A DNA stretch of 64,000 nucleotides from positions 1 through 64,000 of the forward strand of contig JAPOVT010000018.1 of assembly GCA_026708015.1 (NCBI GenBank), read 5' to 3'. Shown here piece by piece: positions 1 to 9,035 of the stretch. Below the pieces are notes generated by a model. That model had not been told where the DNA came from. It did not search any database and saw only the letters and a program-made list of their open reading frames with translations. The translations under genes and the position numbers were made by a program. Each line of letters opens with the position of its first letter. The first letter of the stretch is position 1. Origin of the DNA: a bacterium (GTDB lineage Bacteria > Actinomycetota > Acidimicrobiia > Acidimicrobiales > Bin134).

Positions 1-21
1 GACCACATCAAATGAAAACCA

Positions 22-1380
22 TCACGACCGGTTACACAAAAAAACTGACAGACCCTCCCCTGTCTCATACGGCCGCCTATGGAAGGGCGGGGAGTCAACG
101 TTTTCGAAATCCACAGTATCGGGTGGTAGTCGCACACATGGCGGATTGTCCCCACCGACCGGCAAACCGGCTCTCTCGCGTTCATAGCATGCCAAGGATA
201 TAGAGGCGTAAACTCTATCTATCACAGAGCCGAGACCTTCTGCCGGCTTCCGACCTTCTATGTTCAGATCAGCCACCTCGACTATCTGTTCGCTTTCTAT
301 CAACGGAAACTCCCAACCTGGCCTTGAGATAGTATCGCCATTTGGCATATTGTGCTCGACCACGGGAGTAACTCCATCGATAGTCAAATAGGGGAACCCT
401 AGGAGCGTGTACGCTCCGCGAGAGGCGTTCGCAAAGTCAATAGGTATCCCACACAACAAGAGACACTGGCCTAAAGGAATTCCAATTCTTGTGTGGCGTA
501 GACTATAGACAGAGTGTGCCAACTCATGCAGTTCGGTACCGAACTCGTGAATGGTAGTCTTATGATTTGTAAACGGTATACGACCACAACCTATACAGCC
601 TCCTTCGAGGTCCATAGTCATGAAGATAGTTTTTCCTCTGGCTATTCCCCCACCCCCCGAATAACTAGGTAAATAGGTGAGAATAGTCGTTTGAGGTGGC
701 CTGTCGAAACTAATGCACTTGGCCCTTAACTCAGATAACGTTAAAGTTGTGGTGCGCTCAATATCCCCACGTTCCACCACACCGGCCTCAATGAAGTTAA
801 GCCGAGAGAAACCCGAGGAGTGCCACGACCAGAAAGGACTTACAACCTTGTTGAGCTGAGCTACCATAGCTTCCAAAAGATCCTGGGATGTGTCAACACT
901 GGGAATCAGCGCAACTTGATCGTCGAAATCGCCTTCGGAACCACACAGGACCACACTCACAGTCTGGACCGACGGTGTTGGGGCCGCAGTGGGCGTTGAA
1001 GACGGTGTGGGCGACGGGGAGGGTAAGTTTTTGGAACAACCGCCGGGAACCAGATGGGCGTCGATACTGTATTGGCATCGGTAGACGTTGAGCAGGGCCT
1101 CTTGGCTCTGAATCAGCCCGTCCCTTGCCACGAGGTCGCTGGCGACGGGGTTCGCCGGAGCCGCGCCGGCAGCGATGGTATCCGGGTTGGCGCATCCACC
1201 CGGCACAACATCTACGTCCACCCCGAACAAACACCGATAGGTGTTCAGCAAGTTCTCTTGGTCGGCGATGAGCCGGTCACGCTCGACGACTTGTTGCTGT
1301 GGTTGAGGTTGCGCACTGGCGCTCGCCACAGGCAAAAGCACGCATATCACCAACAGAATACCGAAATATGCCCTCATCAT
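22..1380 (-). CDS. secreted putative zincin-type metallopeptidase with duplicated N-terminal Cys motif
   Basis: Predicted exported protein of 452 residues. Residues 1-23 form a signal peptide ending near ASAQ. Two similar segments follow (about residues 33-62 and 85-115), each with the pattern LI-x-x-Q-E-x-L-L-N-x-Y-R-C, then VPGGC. A Pro/Thr/Ser-rich linker leads to the main domain, which holds HELAH, the HExxH signature of zinc peptidases. A third His lies seven residues after the second one (HELAHSVYSLRH), one residue further than in classic metzincins, so the third zinc ligand is uncertain. The start is a double ATG at 1380 with no clear Shine-Dalgarno; a long G tract lies just upstream on this strand. 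Base composition is visibly less GC-rich than the neighbouring genes. The exact family is not recognised; protease activity is inferred from the motif alone. Confidence 0.6.
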   Translation of the reverse strand: MMRAYFGILLVICVLLPVASASAQPQPQQQVVERDRLIADQENLLNTYRCLFGVDVDVVPGGCANPDTIAAGAAPANPVASDLVARDGLIQSQEALLNVYRCQYSIDAHLVPGGCSKNLPSPSPTPSSTPTAAPTPSVQTVSVVLCGSEGDFDDQVALIPSVDTSQDLLEAMVAQLNKVVSPFWSWHSSGFSRLNFIEAGVVERGDIERTTTLTLSELRAKCISFDRPPQTTILTYLPSYSGGGGIARGKTIFMTMDLEGGCIGCGRIPFTNHKTTIHEFGTELHELAHSVYSLRHTRIGIPLGQCLLLCGIPIDFANASRGAYTLLGFPYLTIDGVTPVVEHNMPNGDTISRPGWEFPLIESEQIVEVADLNIEGRKPAEGLGSVIDRVYASISLACYERERAGLPVGGDNPPCVRLPPDTVDFENVDSPPFHRRPYETGEGLSVFLCNRS

Positions 1381-1395
1381 TAGCTAGTCTGTCTA

Positions 1396-1412
1396 CCCCC
1401 CCCCCCCCCCCC
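1396..1412. repeat. 17-base C homopolymer (G tract on the minus strand)
   Basis: Seventeen consecutive C residues lie 15 bases upstream of the ATG of the minus-strand exported peptidase gene and 42 bases beyond the stop of rapZ. Read on the minus strand it is a poly-G tract in the expected 5' untranslated or promoter region. Such tracts are prone to slippage, so the length may vary between cells or be misjudged in assembly. Confidence 0.9.
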
Positions 1413-1454
1413 AACTCCAAATCTCAGCGCTCTGCCAAATCCCTCTCCAAGTTG

Positions 1455-2327
1455 TCAGCAATCAAGATCCCGGTGAGTGATGAGGGGGCGGACGCCGAGT
1501 TCGGGGTCTTCGGTGAGGCGTTGGTTGATGTCCTTGGCCACGAACACCGAGCGGTGGCGACCCCCGGTGCAGCCGAAGGCGATGGTGAGGTACGACTTGC
1601 CCTCTCTAACATAGGCAGGTATCAGGAGCTTGAGCAGATCCTCGGTCTTCTGGAGAAAGGTCTCAGCCATGGGCTGGCCGTTGAGAAGAAAATCCTTCAC
1701 AGCATCGTGCTGGCCGGTGAGCGGGCGGAGCTCTTCCACCCAGTAGGGATTGGGCAAGAAGCGGCAGTCCAACACCAGATCGGCATCAAGTGGGATGCCG
1801 TTCTTGAAGCCGAACGACATGATACGGGTGGTCACCGACTCCGGCCCCGCGTCCAACTCGAACACCTCGTCGATGAAGCGGTTGAGCTGGTAGATGCTGT
1901 ATTCGGAGGTATCCACCACAACGTCGGCCTCGCTGCGGAGGTAGCCCAGTGCCTCCCGCTCGGCTTCGATGGCATCGGATACACCCATCGGCGAATCGCC
2001 GGCGAACGGGTGGCGGCGCTTTGTGCTCTCGAACCGCTTCACCAGTTCCGGGGTAGAAGCGTCGAGAAAGAGAATCCTCACCGAGCCTTCAGCACACGCT
2101 TTGAGTGCGGCCAGCGCCGGGGCCACCTCCTGGTGATACAAGTTCAGGCCCAGCACCAGGCCCACTCGGGAGATGCCGCTGTCGGGAGCGTCGGCGAACT
2201 CCCGCACCTTGGGCAGTAGAGCCGGGGGCAGATTGTCCACCACATACCAGCCCAAGTCCTCGAAGTGGTTGGCAGCCTGGGACCGACCTGCTCCCGACAT
2301 CCCGGTGATCACCACGAACTCGGCCAC
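1455..2327 (-). CDS. rapZ: RapZ/YvcJ-family nucleotide-binding protein
   Basis: P-loop protein of the RapZ (YvcJ) family, 290 residues, the usual length. The N-terminus carries the P-loop GMSGAGRS (residues 8-15). Arg replaces the Walker A Lys, a change also seen in mycobacterial homologues. DLGWYVVDNLPP follows. The C-terminal domain ends with GCTGGRHRS, the conserved motif implicated in RNA or metabolite binding. In enterobacteria RapZ is an adaptor for RNase E acting on GlmZ; the actinobacterial role is less clear and may be nucleotide or sugar signalling. The start is GTG at 2327. It lies 59 bases downstream of uvrC on the same strand, the conserved uvrC-rapZ order, but the usual next genes yvcK and whiA are absent. 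Confidence 0.93.
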   Translation of the reverse strand: MAEFVVITGMSGAGRSQAANHFEDLGWYVVDNLPPALLPKVREFADAPDSGISRVGLVLGLNLYHQEVAPALAALKACAEGSVRILFLDASTPELVKRFESTKRRHPFAGDSPMGVSDAIEAEREALGYLRSEADVVVDTSEYSIYQLNRFIDEVFELDAGPESVTTRIMSFGFKNGIPLDADLVLDCRFLPNPYWVEELRPLTGQHDAVKDFLLNGQPMAETFLQKTEDLLKLLIPAYVREGKSYLTIAFGCTGGRHRSVFVAKDINQRLTEDPELGVRPLITHRDLDC

Positions 2328-2386
2328 GACTTTAGACTAACGGCCGGGATGAGATGGGGCGTGGAGCTTCTGGGCTCGCCCAGCGG

Positions 2387-4246
2387 CTATTGCGGCCCGT
2401 GGAGCTTCTCGTAGATCGAGTGGGCCACCGCACCGGGGAGCCAGCTTAGGGCCAGCAGGTCGTCCAGGGTTGCCCGCTCCACCGCTCGCACTCCGCCCAT
2501 CTCTTTCACCAGCCGGGCTCGCCGAGTGGGGCCGAGGCCGGTGATGCCGTCCAGCGAGGATCGGGTCATCCGCTTGCCCCGTAGCTCGCGGTGGTAGTCG
2601 TTGGCGAACCTGTGGCTCTCGTCTCGGATGCGCTGGAGCAGGTACAGGCTCTCCGACGGTCTCGGGATCTCCACCGGGGCGGCCCGGCCCGGCACAAAAA
2701 CCTGCTCGAACTCCTTGGCCAGCCCGGCGGGGAAAATCTCTCCGTCGAGGCCCAGCTGGGCTAGCACCCGCTCGGCCACGCCCAGTTGGCCCTTGCCCCC
2801 GTCCACCACCAGCAGCTGGGGCGGGTAGGCGAACTTCCCCTTCTCCTCCACCGGACGGTCCCGCTCGTCCAGGTAATTGGTCAGCCGCCGGGTGAGCACT
2901 TCTTCCATGGCGGCGTAGTCGTCGTTGCCGCCCACGGTGCGCACCTTGAACCGGCGGTATTCCGACTTGCGGGGCAGGCCGTCCTCCATCACCACCATCG
3001 AGCCCACATAGTCGGACCCTTGGAGGTGGCTCATGTCGTAGCACTCGATCCGCAGGGGGGCTTCGGGCAGACCCAGGCAGTTCTGGAGGTCGTTGAGGGC
3101 CCGGGCCCGGCTGTTGTGGTCGGTGCTGCGCTTGAGCCGGTGTCGGGCGAAGGCATCGGCCGCGTTGCGGGCCACTGTCTCTTGGAGCTTGCGTTTGGCC
3201 CCCCGCTGGGGCACTGAGATGGCCACCTTGGATCCCCGCTGGTGCCGCAGCCAGTCTTCGTACAGGCCCTGGTTGTCGGGCAGGTCGGGAACCAGCACTT
3301 GCTTGGGACTGCCCAGCGGGTTCTCCTCGAAATACAACCGCTCCAGCACCCGGCTCACTAGCTCGTCACGGCTCAGGTCGCCCGCTTTGTCCACGATGAA
3401 GCCCCGGCGACCCATCACCCGACCCTTGCGGACGTAAAACACCTGGCAGGCGGCTTCCAGCTCGTCGTCCACCAAGCCGACCACGTCGTAGTCCTCCGAA
3501 CGGGCCCCCACCATCTGCTGTCCCTCGATGGCCTTGCGCACGCTGGCCAAGCGATCCCGGCAGCGAGCGGCCTGCTCGAACTCCAGGGCAGCAGAGGCCT
3601 GGGCCATATCGTCCTCCAGCCGCTTGACCACCTCGTCGGTGTCACCGCCGAGGAAGGCCAGCAGGTCATCCACCATCTCGTCGTAGCGCTCCCGCTCCAC
3701 CTCGCCCACGCACGGTCCGGCGCACTTCTCAATGTGATACAGCAGACACGGCCGACCGAGGCGGGCGTGGTGGTTGAACTTGTTGTCGCTGCACGTGCGG
3801 ATGGGAAAGGTGCGCAGCAGTTGGTCGAGGGTCTCCCGGATGGCGTAGGCGTGCCCGTAGGGCCCGAAATATCGGTTGCCCTTCTTCTTGCGGCCCCGGA
3901 TGACCATGGCCCGGGGCCACTCGTCCACCATGGTCACGCACAGGAACGGGTAGCTCTTGTCGTCCCGGTAGCGGACGTTGAACCGGGGCTGGTGCTGCTG
4001 GATAAGGCTGTACTCCAGCATCAGCGCCTCCACCTCGGTATCCACCTGGATCCACTCCACCGATTCGGCCTCGGCCACCATCTGGGCGGTTCGGGGCGGC
4101 AGGTAGGCCGGATTCTGGAAATAGCTGCCCAACCGGGACCGCAGGCTCTTGGCCTTGCCCACGTAAATGAGCCGTCCATGGCGGTCTTTGAACTGGTACG
4201 AACCTGCGGCATCAGGGATGGTGCCGGAGGGCGGGCGGTTCAACAT
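2387..4246 (-). CDS. uvrC: excinuclease ABC subunit C
   Basis: UvrC makes the two incisions flanking a lesion in nucleotide excision repair after handover from UvrA and UvrB. The 619 residues are full length. The N-terminal GIY-YIG nuclease domain starts around residue 17 (GSYQFKDRHGRLIYVGKAKSLRSR). A UVR helix for UvrB contact lies near residues 205-235 (ALEFEQAARCRDRL). The RNase H-like nuclease half begins near RIECYDMSHLQG. A C-terminal helix-hairpin-helix (GITGLGPTRRARLVKEMGG) binds DNA. The start is ATG at 4246, divergent from nadA. uvrA and uvrB also lie in this window but some 13-20 kb away. Confidence 0.97.
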   Translation of the reverse strand: MLNRPPSGTIPDAAGSYQFKDRHGRLIYVGKAKSLRSRLGSYFQNPAYLPPRTAQMVAEAESVEWIQVDTEVEALMLEYSLIQQHQPRFNVRYRDDKSYPFLCVTMVDEWPRAMVIRGRKKKGNRYFGPYGHAYAIRETLDQLLRTFPIRTCSDNKFNHHARLGRPCLLYHIEKCAGPCVGEVERERYDEMVDDLLAFLGGDTDEVVKRLEDDMAQASAALEFEQAARCRDRLASVRKAIEGQQMVGARSEDYDVVGLVDDELEAACQVFYVRKGRVMGRRGFIVDKAGDLSRDELVSRVLERLYFEENPLGSPKQVLVPDLPDNQGLYEDWLRHQRGSKVAISVPQRGAKRKLQETVARNAADAFARHRLKRSTDHNSRARALNDLQNCLGLPEAPLRIECYDMSHLQGSDYVGSMVVMEDGLPRKSEYRRFKVRTVGGNDDYAAMEEVLTRRLTNYLDERDRPVEEKGKFAYPPQLLVVDGGKGQLGVAERVLAQLGLDGEIFPAGLAKEFEQVFVPGRAAPVEIPRPSESLYLLQRIRDESHRFANDYHRELRGKRMTRSSLDGITGLGPTRRARLVKEMGGVRAVERATLDDLLALSWLPGAVAHSIYEKLHGPQ

Positions 4247-4312
4247 GCCCTGTCCATCCTACGAGCCGGGCGGTCATCGGATTGCCTTCCTTCAAGACAC
4301 TCGATCCACCTC

Positions 4313-4342
4313 TTTTCATTGCCCGATTAAGGCGGATATGAT
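4313..4342 (+). promoter_or_regulatory. possible nadA promoter
   Basis: In the 226-base divergent region between uvrC and nadA, TTTTCA (4313-4318) and TATGAT (4337-4342) are spaced by 18 bases. The -10 matches the sigma-70-type consensus in 5 of 6 positions and the -35 in 4 of 6. This is read by eye only. I found no NAD-related riboswitch fold or clear repressor site here. Confidence 0.3.
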
Positions 4343-4472
4343 TTCAATTCACGCTGGCCGGGTATCCGGCGACATATCGAACTCTGAGGCCGACATCCCC
4401 GTGGCGAGGCGACCCGGCTGTCCCCACCGGCTGCTAATCGGAGTTCCCGTACCTCCTGGAGGTTCCCAAAAC

Positions 4473-5567
4473 ATGTTGCGCGTTCAGCGTCCGCTCCCTG
4501 AGCGGTACACAACGGCATCGCCCCAGCAATTGGCGGGCTGGATCGGCGACGCGAAAAACGCCCTGGGCGACCGGCTGTTCATTCTCGGACACCACTACCA
4601 ACGCGACGAGGTCATGGCGTGGGCCGATGTCCGAGGAGACTCTTTCCGCCTGTCGGTGCTGGCTCAGCAGCGCCCCGAGGCCGAATACATCGTTTTTTGC
4701 GGTGTGCATTTCATGGCCGAATCGGCCGACATCTTGACCGGCAACCACCAGCAGGTGGTGCTCCCCGACCTGAACGCCGGCTGCTCCATGGCCGACATGG
4801 CCGACATCGACCAAGTGGAAGATGCCTGGGACGAACTGGCCCGGGTGACCGACATCGACCGGGTGGTGCCCATCACCTATATGAACTCCGCCGCCAACCT
4901 GAAGGCATTCGTGGCCCGCCACGGCGGTGCAGTGTGTACGTCGTCCAACGCCCGTGCGGTTTTGACGTGGGCGCTGGAGCGGGGCGATCAGGTGCTCTTC
5001 TTCCCCGACCAGCACCTGGGACGCAACACCGGATTCGACATGGGCTTCGACGAGAGCCACATGGCGGTTTGGAACCCCCGTTTCGATTTGGGAGGGCTGA
5101 CCGAGGCCGAGTGCAAGGAGTCGGTGCTGCTCCTGTGGAAGGGGCACTGCTCGGTACACCAGCGGTTCCAGCCCGACCATGTGGCCGCGTTCCGGGCCGA
5201 GCACCCTGAGGGGATCGTGGTGGTCCACCCCGAGTGCAGCCGAGAGGTATGCGCTCTGGCCGACCAGGTGGGCTCCACCGACTACATCATCAAAGCGGTG
5301 GCCGCCGCCCCGACTGGCTCGGTCATCGGTGTGGGCACCGAAATCCACCTGGTGAACCGGCTGAATGACGAGACCCCCGACAAGACAGTGGTGTCGCTGG
5401 ATCCTCTGATCTGCCCATGCTCCACCATGTTCCGCATCGACGCCGCCCACTTGGCCTGGACGCTGGAGGGCTTGGCGGAGGGCAAAGTCCGCAATCGCAT
5501 CACCGTCGAGCCCGACATTGCGGCCGACGCCCGCGTCGCCCTCGACCGGATGCTGAGCATTACCTAG
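4473..5567 (+). CDS. nadA: quinolinate synthase
   Basis: NadA condenses iminoaspartate with dihydroxyacetone phosphate to quinolinate in de novo NAD synthesis, using a [4Fe-4S] cluster. The expected three cluster ligands are visible: C104 in NAGCSM, C226 in KGHCSVH, and a Cys of CPCSTM (314 or 316). GHHYQRDEV near residue 39 and HPEC near 252 are family active-site motifs. The chosen start is ATG 4473, because GGAGG sits 10 bases upstream and the family N-terminus begins here. A longer in-frame ORF from 4167 would run back into uvrC and is rejected. That gives 364 residues. nadB and nadC are not adjacent. Its stop overlaps the convergent Rieske oxygenase stop within the palindrome CCTAGG. Confidence 0.95.
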   Translation: MLRVQRPLPERYTTASPQQLAGWIGDAKNALGDRLFILGHHYQRDEVMAWADVRGDSFRLSVLAQQRPEAEYIVFCGVHFMAESADILTGNHQQVVLPDLNAGCSMADMADIDQVEDAWDELARVTDIDRVVPITYMNSAANLKAFVARHGGAVCTSSNARAVLTWALERGDQVLFFPDQHLGRNTGFDMGFDESHMAVWNPRFDLGGLTEAECKESVLLLWKGHCSVHQRFQPDHVAAFRAEHPEGIVVVHPECSREVCALADQVGSTDYIIKAVAAAPTGSVIGVGTEIHLVNRLNDETPDKTVVSLDPLICPCSTMFRIDAAHLAWTLEGLAEGKVRNRITVEPDIAADARVALDRMLSIT

Positions 5568-6730
5568 GTTTCTCGGTCCACGCTGAGCTCGGCATATCGC
5601 TCCACCGCGTGGTGGTAGTGCTGCAAACTTGGCTCGTTGCGCCCGAACAGCACTTCTGAAGTGGCTCCGCTCTTGAGGGCGTTCTGGATCTGGAAGCCCA
5701 CCCAGTAGTCCTCGTCGCGCACCGCCTGAAGCACCAAGGCGCTGAACTGCTCGGCCACTTTCTGCTCTTCTTCAGTGGTCGGCTCATGGCGGCACAGCAC
5801 GGTCTGGATGGTGAGGCTGGTGTCGACGGTCGGACCGGGGAACAGCTGGCTCACCAGGCAGTAGTCGCCCAGGATCCCCGAGATCGAGACGTTGGGAAAT
5901 ATGGAATGGATCAAGCGGATGTGCTTGTCGAGGTCCCACTCCTCTTCGGGCTGGTCGACCAGCTTGGGCAGCGACTTTCGGCCGAACACGATGCGCTGGT
6001 GCGGCCCCCAGGTGTCGTGGGCCATGAGGTTGCCGATTGTGTTCAGCCCCACGGTCTTGGGATGGAGCCGCTCCTGGTGGTACCCCTCCAGATATCCGTC
6101 CCATGCCACCTTCCAGCCCGGCCCGTCGAGGGTGCGCTGCTCGAAGATGTGCCACTGGTCGAGATCGAGGGCGGCGACGTAGGGAGCGAAGTCGCCCAGA
6201 AAGGTATCGATGTCGAAGCTGACGCCGGGGGTGAGGCAGGCGAACACGAAGCCGGCCTTCTCGGCACAGGCCAGCGGCGTGAGCGCGAGGTGGTCGCGGT
6301 CGACGTCGCCGAAGGTGTGGGCGCCGAACATGCCCACCAGGTCACCTGCGGTGTCGTAGGACCAGGCGTGGTAAGGACAGGTCAGCCGCTGAGCCGAACC
6401 TGAACCTGGCTCGCACAGCGGCGAACCCCGGTGGCGGCAGACGTTGAGAAAGGCCCGGGCCGCACCGTCGGCGCCCCGGGTGAGCAGCACCGGGACGCCC
6501 ATTACGTCCATGGCCTTGTAAGTGTCCGGGGCGGGAAGCTCGGAGCCAATTGCCAGCGCTAGCGGCAGGTGCTTGAAGATCCGCTCGACCTCGTACTCGA
6601 ATCGGGGCTGGTCAAGGTAGGCGTCGACCGACTGGCGCATCACTTCGGGGGCCAGATCGGTGGTGTTGTCCTGCCACAGATCGAAGACCCGTCGGGTCAA
6701 GTCCCGGATCGCATCGTCGGTGTAGGGCAT
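5564..6730 (-). CDS. Rieske non-haem iron oxygenase, alpha-subunit type
   Basis: Aromatic-ring-hydroxylating-dioxygenase-like protein, 388 residues. The N-terminal Rieske [2Fe-2S] domain has ligands C98 and H100 (NVCRHRG) and C118 and H121 (CPYHAW). The C-terminal catalytic domain has the mononuclear iron motif around H218 and H223 (DGYLEGYHQERLHP). Electron-transfer partners are not nearby. It lies 58 bases downstream of an acyl-CoA synthetase on the same strand, suggesting a small catabolic operon for a ring- or side-chain-bearing acid, perhaps a sterol or carnitine-like substrate. The substrate is not determinable from the sequence. It is convergent with nadA, with a 4-base overlap. Confidence 0.88.
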   Translation of the reverse strand: MPYTDDAIRDLTRRVFDLWQDNTTDLAPEVMRQSVDAYLDQPRFEYEVERIFKHLPLALAIGSELPAPDTYKAMDVMGVPVLLTRGADGAARAFLNVCRHRGSPLCEPGSGSAQRLTCPYHAWSYDTAGDLVGMFGAHTFGDVDRDHLALTPLACAEKAGFVFACLTPGVSFDIDTFLGDFAPYVAALDLDQWHIFEQRTLDGPGWKVAWDGYLEGYHQERLHPKTVGLNTIGNLMAHDTWGPHQRIVFGRKSLPKLVDQPEEEWDLDKHIRLIHSIFPNVSISGILGDYCLVSQLFPGPTVDTSLTIQTVLCRHEPTTEEEQKVAEQFSALVLQAVRDEDYWVGFQIQNALKSGATSEVLFGRNEPSLQHYHHAVERYAELSVDRET

Positions 6731-6788
6731 CGGTCAACTCTAACTAGTGGGCAAATCTGATTAGGAACCAGCCGGCTGCGGCCGGCCT

Positions 6789-8333
6789 TCATGGCCTTCG
6801 GGCCAGGTACTCCTCCCGCAAGGGCTTCTTGTAGAGCTTGCCGGTGGGCAGGCGGGGAAAGTCGGCCCGGAAGTCGACCACCCTTGGCACCTTGTAGCCA
6901 GCCAGACGCTTACGGGCATAGGTCCGCAGCTCCTCGGCCAGGCCGTCGGTTCCCTCAACGCCGTCTTCGAGTTGCACCACGGCGTGGACGTACTCCCCCA
7001 TCTCCTCGTCGGGCAGCCCGAACACGGCCACATCGGCCACCTTTGGGTGCAAGGCGAAACAGGCCTCGATCTCCTGGGGGTAGATGTTGACCCCGCCGCT
7101 GATGATCATGAACGTGGCCCGATCGGTGAGGTAGAGGTAGCCCTCCTCGTCCACGTATCCGATGTCGCCCACCGTGGTCCAGCTCTTGTTCTCAGGGTGG
7201 CGGGAGTCCTTGGTCTTCTCCGTATCGCCGTGATACTCGAAAGGAGGGGTCTCTTGATCGAAATAAACGAGGCCCGGCTCCCCAATTGGAAGCTCTTGGC
7301 CGTCGTCATCGCAGATATGGAGGGTTCCCACCATGGCCTTGCCCACCGACCCCTTGTGCGCCAGCCAGTCCTCGGGGCCGATAAAGCACAGCCCGCTGCC
7401 CTCAGTGGCGGCGTAGTACTCCTGGATGATCGGCCCCCACCACTCGATCATCTGCTCCTTGACCGCCACCGGACAGGGCGCGGCAGCGTGGACCGCCATC
7501 TTCAATGACGACAGGTCATATCGGCAGCGGACCTCCTCGGGCAGCTTGAGCATGCGGATAAACATGGTGGGCACGAGCTGCGAGTCGGTCACCGAATACT
7601 GCTCCACGTAAGCCAAGAAGTTTTCAGGGTCGAATCGGTCCATGATCACCAACGTGCCCCCCAACTCGTGCAGGCCGGCGCTCCACATCAAGGGGGCAGA
7701 GTGATAGAGGGGCGCCGGGGACAGATAGACGGAGTCCTCGCTCATTCCGAGGAGGTGGCGCTCAAGCATGCTTATGCCCGAGAGGCTGTCATCGTGCACT
7801 TCGACGCCGGGCAGAGGCCTCAGGATCCCCTTGGGCTTACCGGTGGTACCCGAGGAGTACAGCATCACCCCCCCTTTGGGCAGGCGGGGCAGAGGCTCGT
7901 TCGGCATGACGGCAACGGCGTCCTCGTACGACTCGAAGCCGTCGACCGCGCCGTCGATCATCAGCCGGTGCGGACAGCCGGGGATGAGGTCGAGCATCTT
8001 GGTGGCAGTCGTGGCCATCGCCTTGGTGGTGATCAGCACAGTTGAGCCGCTGTCATTCACCAGGTAGGCCGCTTCCTCGGGCGACAGGTACCGGTTGATG
8101 GCAGTGAAGTAGAGCCCCGAGGTCATCGCCGCCCAATATGCCTCGTAGTAGCGGGGATGGTTCTCGGCCAGTGTTGAGATGTGGTCGCCCTCCCGCAGCC
8201 CTCGGTCGTGCAGCACCCGAGCCAACCGGTTGACCGCCTCATCCAGCTCCCGGTAGGTGGTGACCTCCCCGGTGCTGGCCATGATCTGCGCCGCCTTGTC
8301 CGGCGTGTTGCGGGCGTGTTCCCCCGGATACAT
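6789..8333 (-). CDS. acyl-CoA synthetase (AMP-binding, FadD-like)
   Basis: Class I adenylate-forming enzyme of 514 residues that activates a carboxylic acid to its CoA thioester through an acyl-AMP. Core motifs are present in order: YSSGTTGKPKG (phosphate loop), YYAATEGSG (motif A5), TVGDIGYVDEEGYLYLTDR (motifs A7-A8 and hinge), GGVNIYPQEIE, and the C-terminal PTGKLYKK containing the catalytic lysine. The acid substrate cannot be read from sequence. A paralogue of similar architecture sits at 59597-61144. The start at 8333 is ATG. The Rieske oxygenase downstream is probably cotranscribed. Confidence 0.9.
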   Translation of the reverse strand: MYPGEHARNTPDKAAQIMASTGEVTTYRELDEAVNRLARVLHDRGLREGDHISTLAENHPRYYEAYWAAMTSGLYFTAINRYLSPEEAAYLVNDSGSTVLITTKAMATTATKMLDLIPGCPHRLMIDGAVDGFESYEDAVAVMPNEPLPRLPKGGVMLYSSGTTGKPKGILRPLPGVEVHDDSLSGISMLERHLLGMSEDSVYLSPAPLYHSAPLMWSAGLHELGGTLVIMDRFDPENFLAYVEQYSVTDSQLVPTMFIRMLKLPEEVRCRYDLSSLKMAVHAAAPCPVAVKEQMIEWWGPIIQEYYAATEGSGLCFIGPEDWLAHKGSVGKAMVGTLHICDDDGQELPIGEPGLVYFDQETPPFEYHGDTEKTKDSRHPENKSWTTVGDIGYVDEEGYLYLTDRATFMIISGGVNIYPQEIEACFALHPKVADVAVFGLPDEEMGEYVHAVVQLEDGVEGTDGLAEELRTYARKRLAGYKVPRVVDFRADFPRLPTGKLYKKPLREEYLARRP

Positions 8334-8612
8334 GCGCTGAAAAAGTAGCCCTTTTCGCCCCCGAAACTAGGTCAAGTACCAATCCGGCAGGGTCCCAGTG
8401 ATGTGGCGCGGCTCGGGCTTGGGGTCCACAGTTATTCGTAGCCGATGACGGCGAGGTGGCTGGCCGGGGTATAGGGCAACCTCAACTTCTTCATCGCATA
8501 TAACTCGCCGTTCTTCGCTTCTTCTACTCATCTCCCTGGCCCTCCTCCAACGACCTCAAGTCCGTGGTCACAACAACAGATGTCCACTGAGCGAGATTAG
8601 CATCGAGCACTC
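8334..8612. other. intergenic, left edge of accessory island
   Basis: 279 bases with no gene I can support, between the acyl-CoA synthetase start and the PIN toxin stop. It probably holds the promoter of the synthetase-Rieske operon. No tRNA, attachment-site duplication or insertion sequence was recognised. Confidence 0.4.
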
Positions 8613-9035
8613 TTACGCCCGGGCGTTCAGAACTGTCAGTTCTCCGGATTGATCAGCCCAAGAGATGATGGACCTATCGGTTGTAGCCAGGCCGCAACCC
8701 TGGTTGACAGCAGTGGCCACGATGAGTTGGTCGAAGGGGTCGCCTTGGAATCCCCGCCTCTTCAACCAAGGAGCTGCTGCCACGATTTCCACGGATAGCG
8801 GCATCAGTCTGATACCGCCGTCCAAACAGCGCCGACACCAGTCCAGCACAGGCACGGTCAACTCGATCACTCCCCTCTCCACCAGACGAGAGACCTCGTT
8901 GAACGAGGCCGGCGATACTGCTAGCAATTGCGAGTCGAACAGCTCAGCCAGCACTTCCCTTGCTGCAACCCCCAAGAGAGGGTCATCAGTTCGAAGTCGG
9001 ATCAACACATCGGTGTCGAGCAGGGTCAGTGCCAA
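8613..9035 (-). CDS. PIN-domain toxin (VapC-like ribonuclease)
   Basis: 140-residue PIN domain, predicted Mg-dependent endoribonuclease toxin. The acidic residues are visible: LLDTDVLI near residue 7, the Glu of SFNEVSRLVE, the Asp of GDPFDQLIVATA, and TTDRSI. The start is TTG at 9035, giving a 10-base overlap with the upstream Phd-type antitoxin, typical of a translationally coupled type II pair. It is the first of several toxin-antitoxin modules in this island. The target RNA is unknown. Confidence 0.85.
   Translation of the reverse strand: MALTLLDTDVLIRLRTDDPLLGVAAREVLAELFDSQLLAVSPASFNEVSRLVERGVIELTVPVLDWCRRCLDGGIRLMPLSVEIVAAAPWLKRRGFQGDPFDQLIVATAVNQGCGLATTDRSIISWADQSGELTVLNARA

Noticed and set aside
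4167..4472. In-frame upstream extension of nadA giving 466 residues
   Set aside because: It runs antisense into uvrC, has no family similarity, and ATG 4473 has a good ribosome site.
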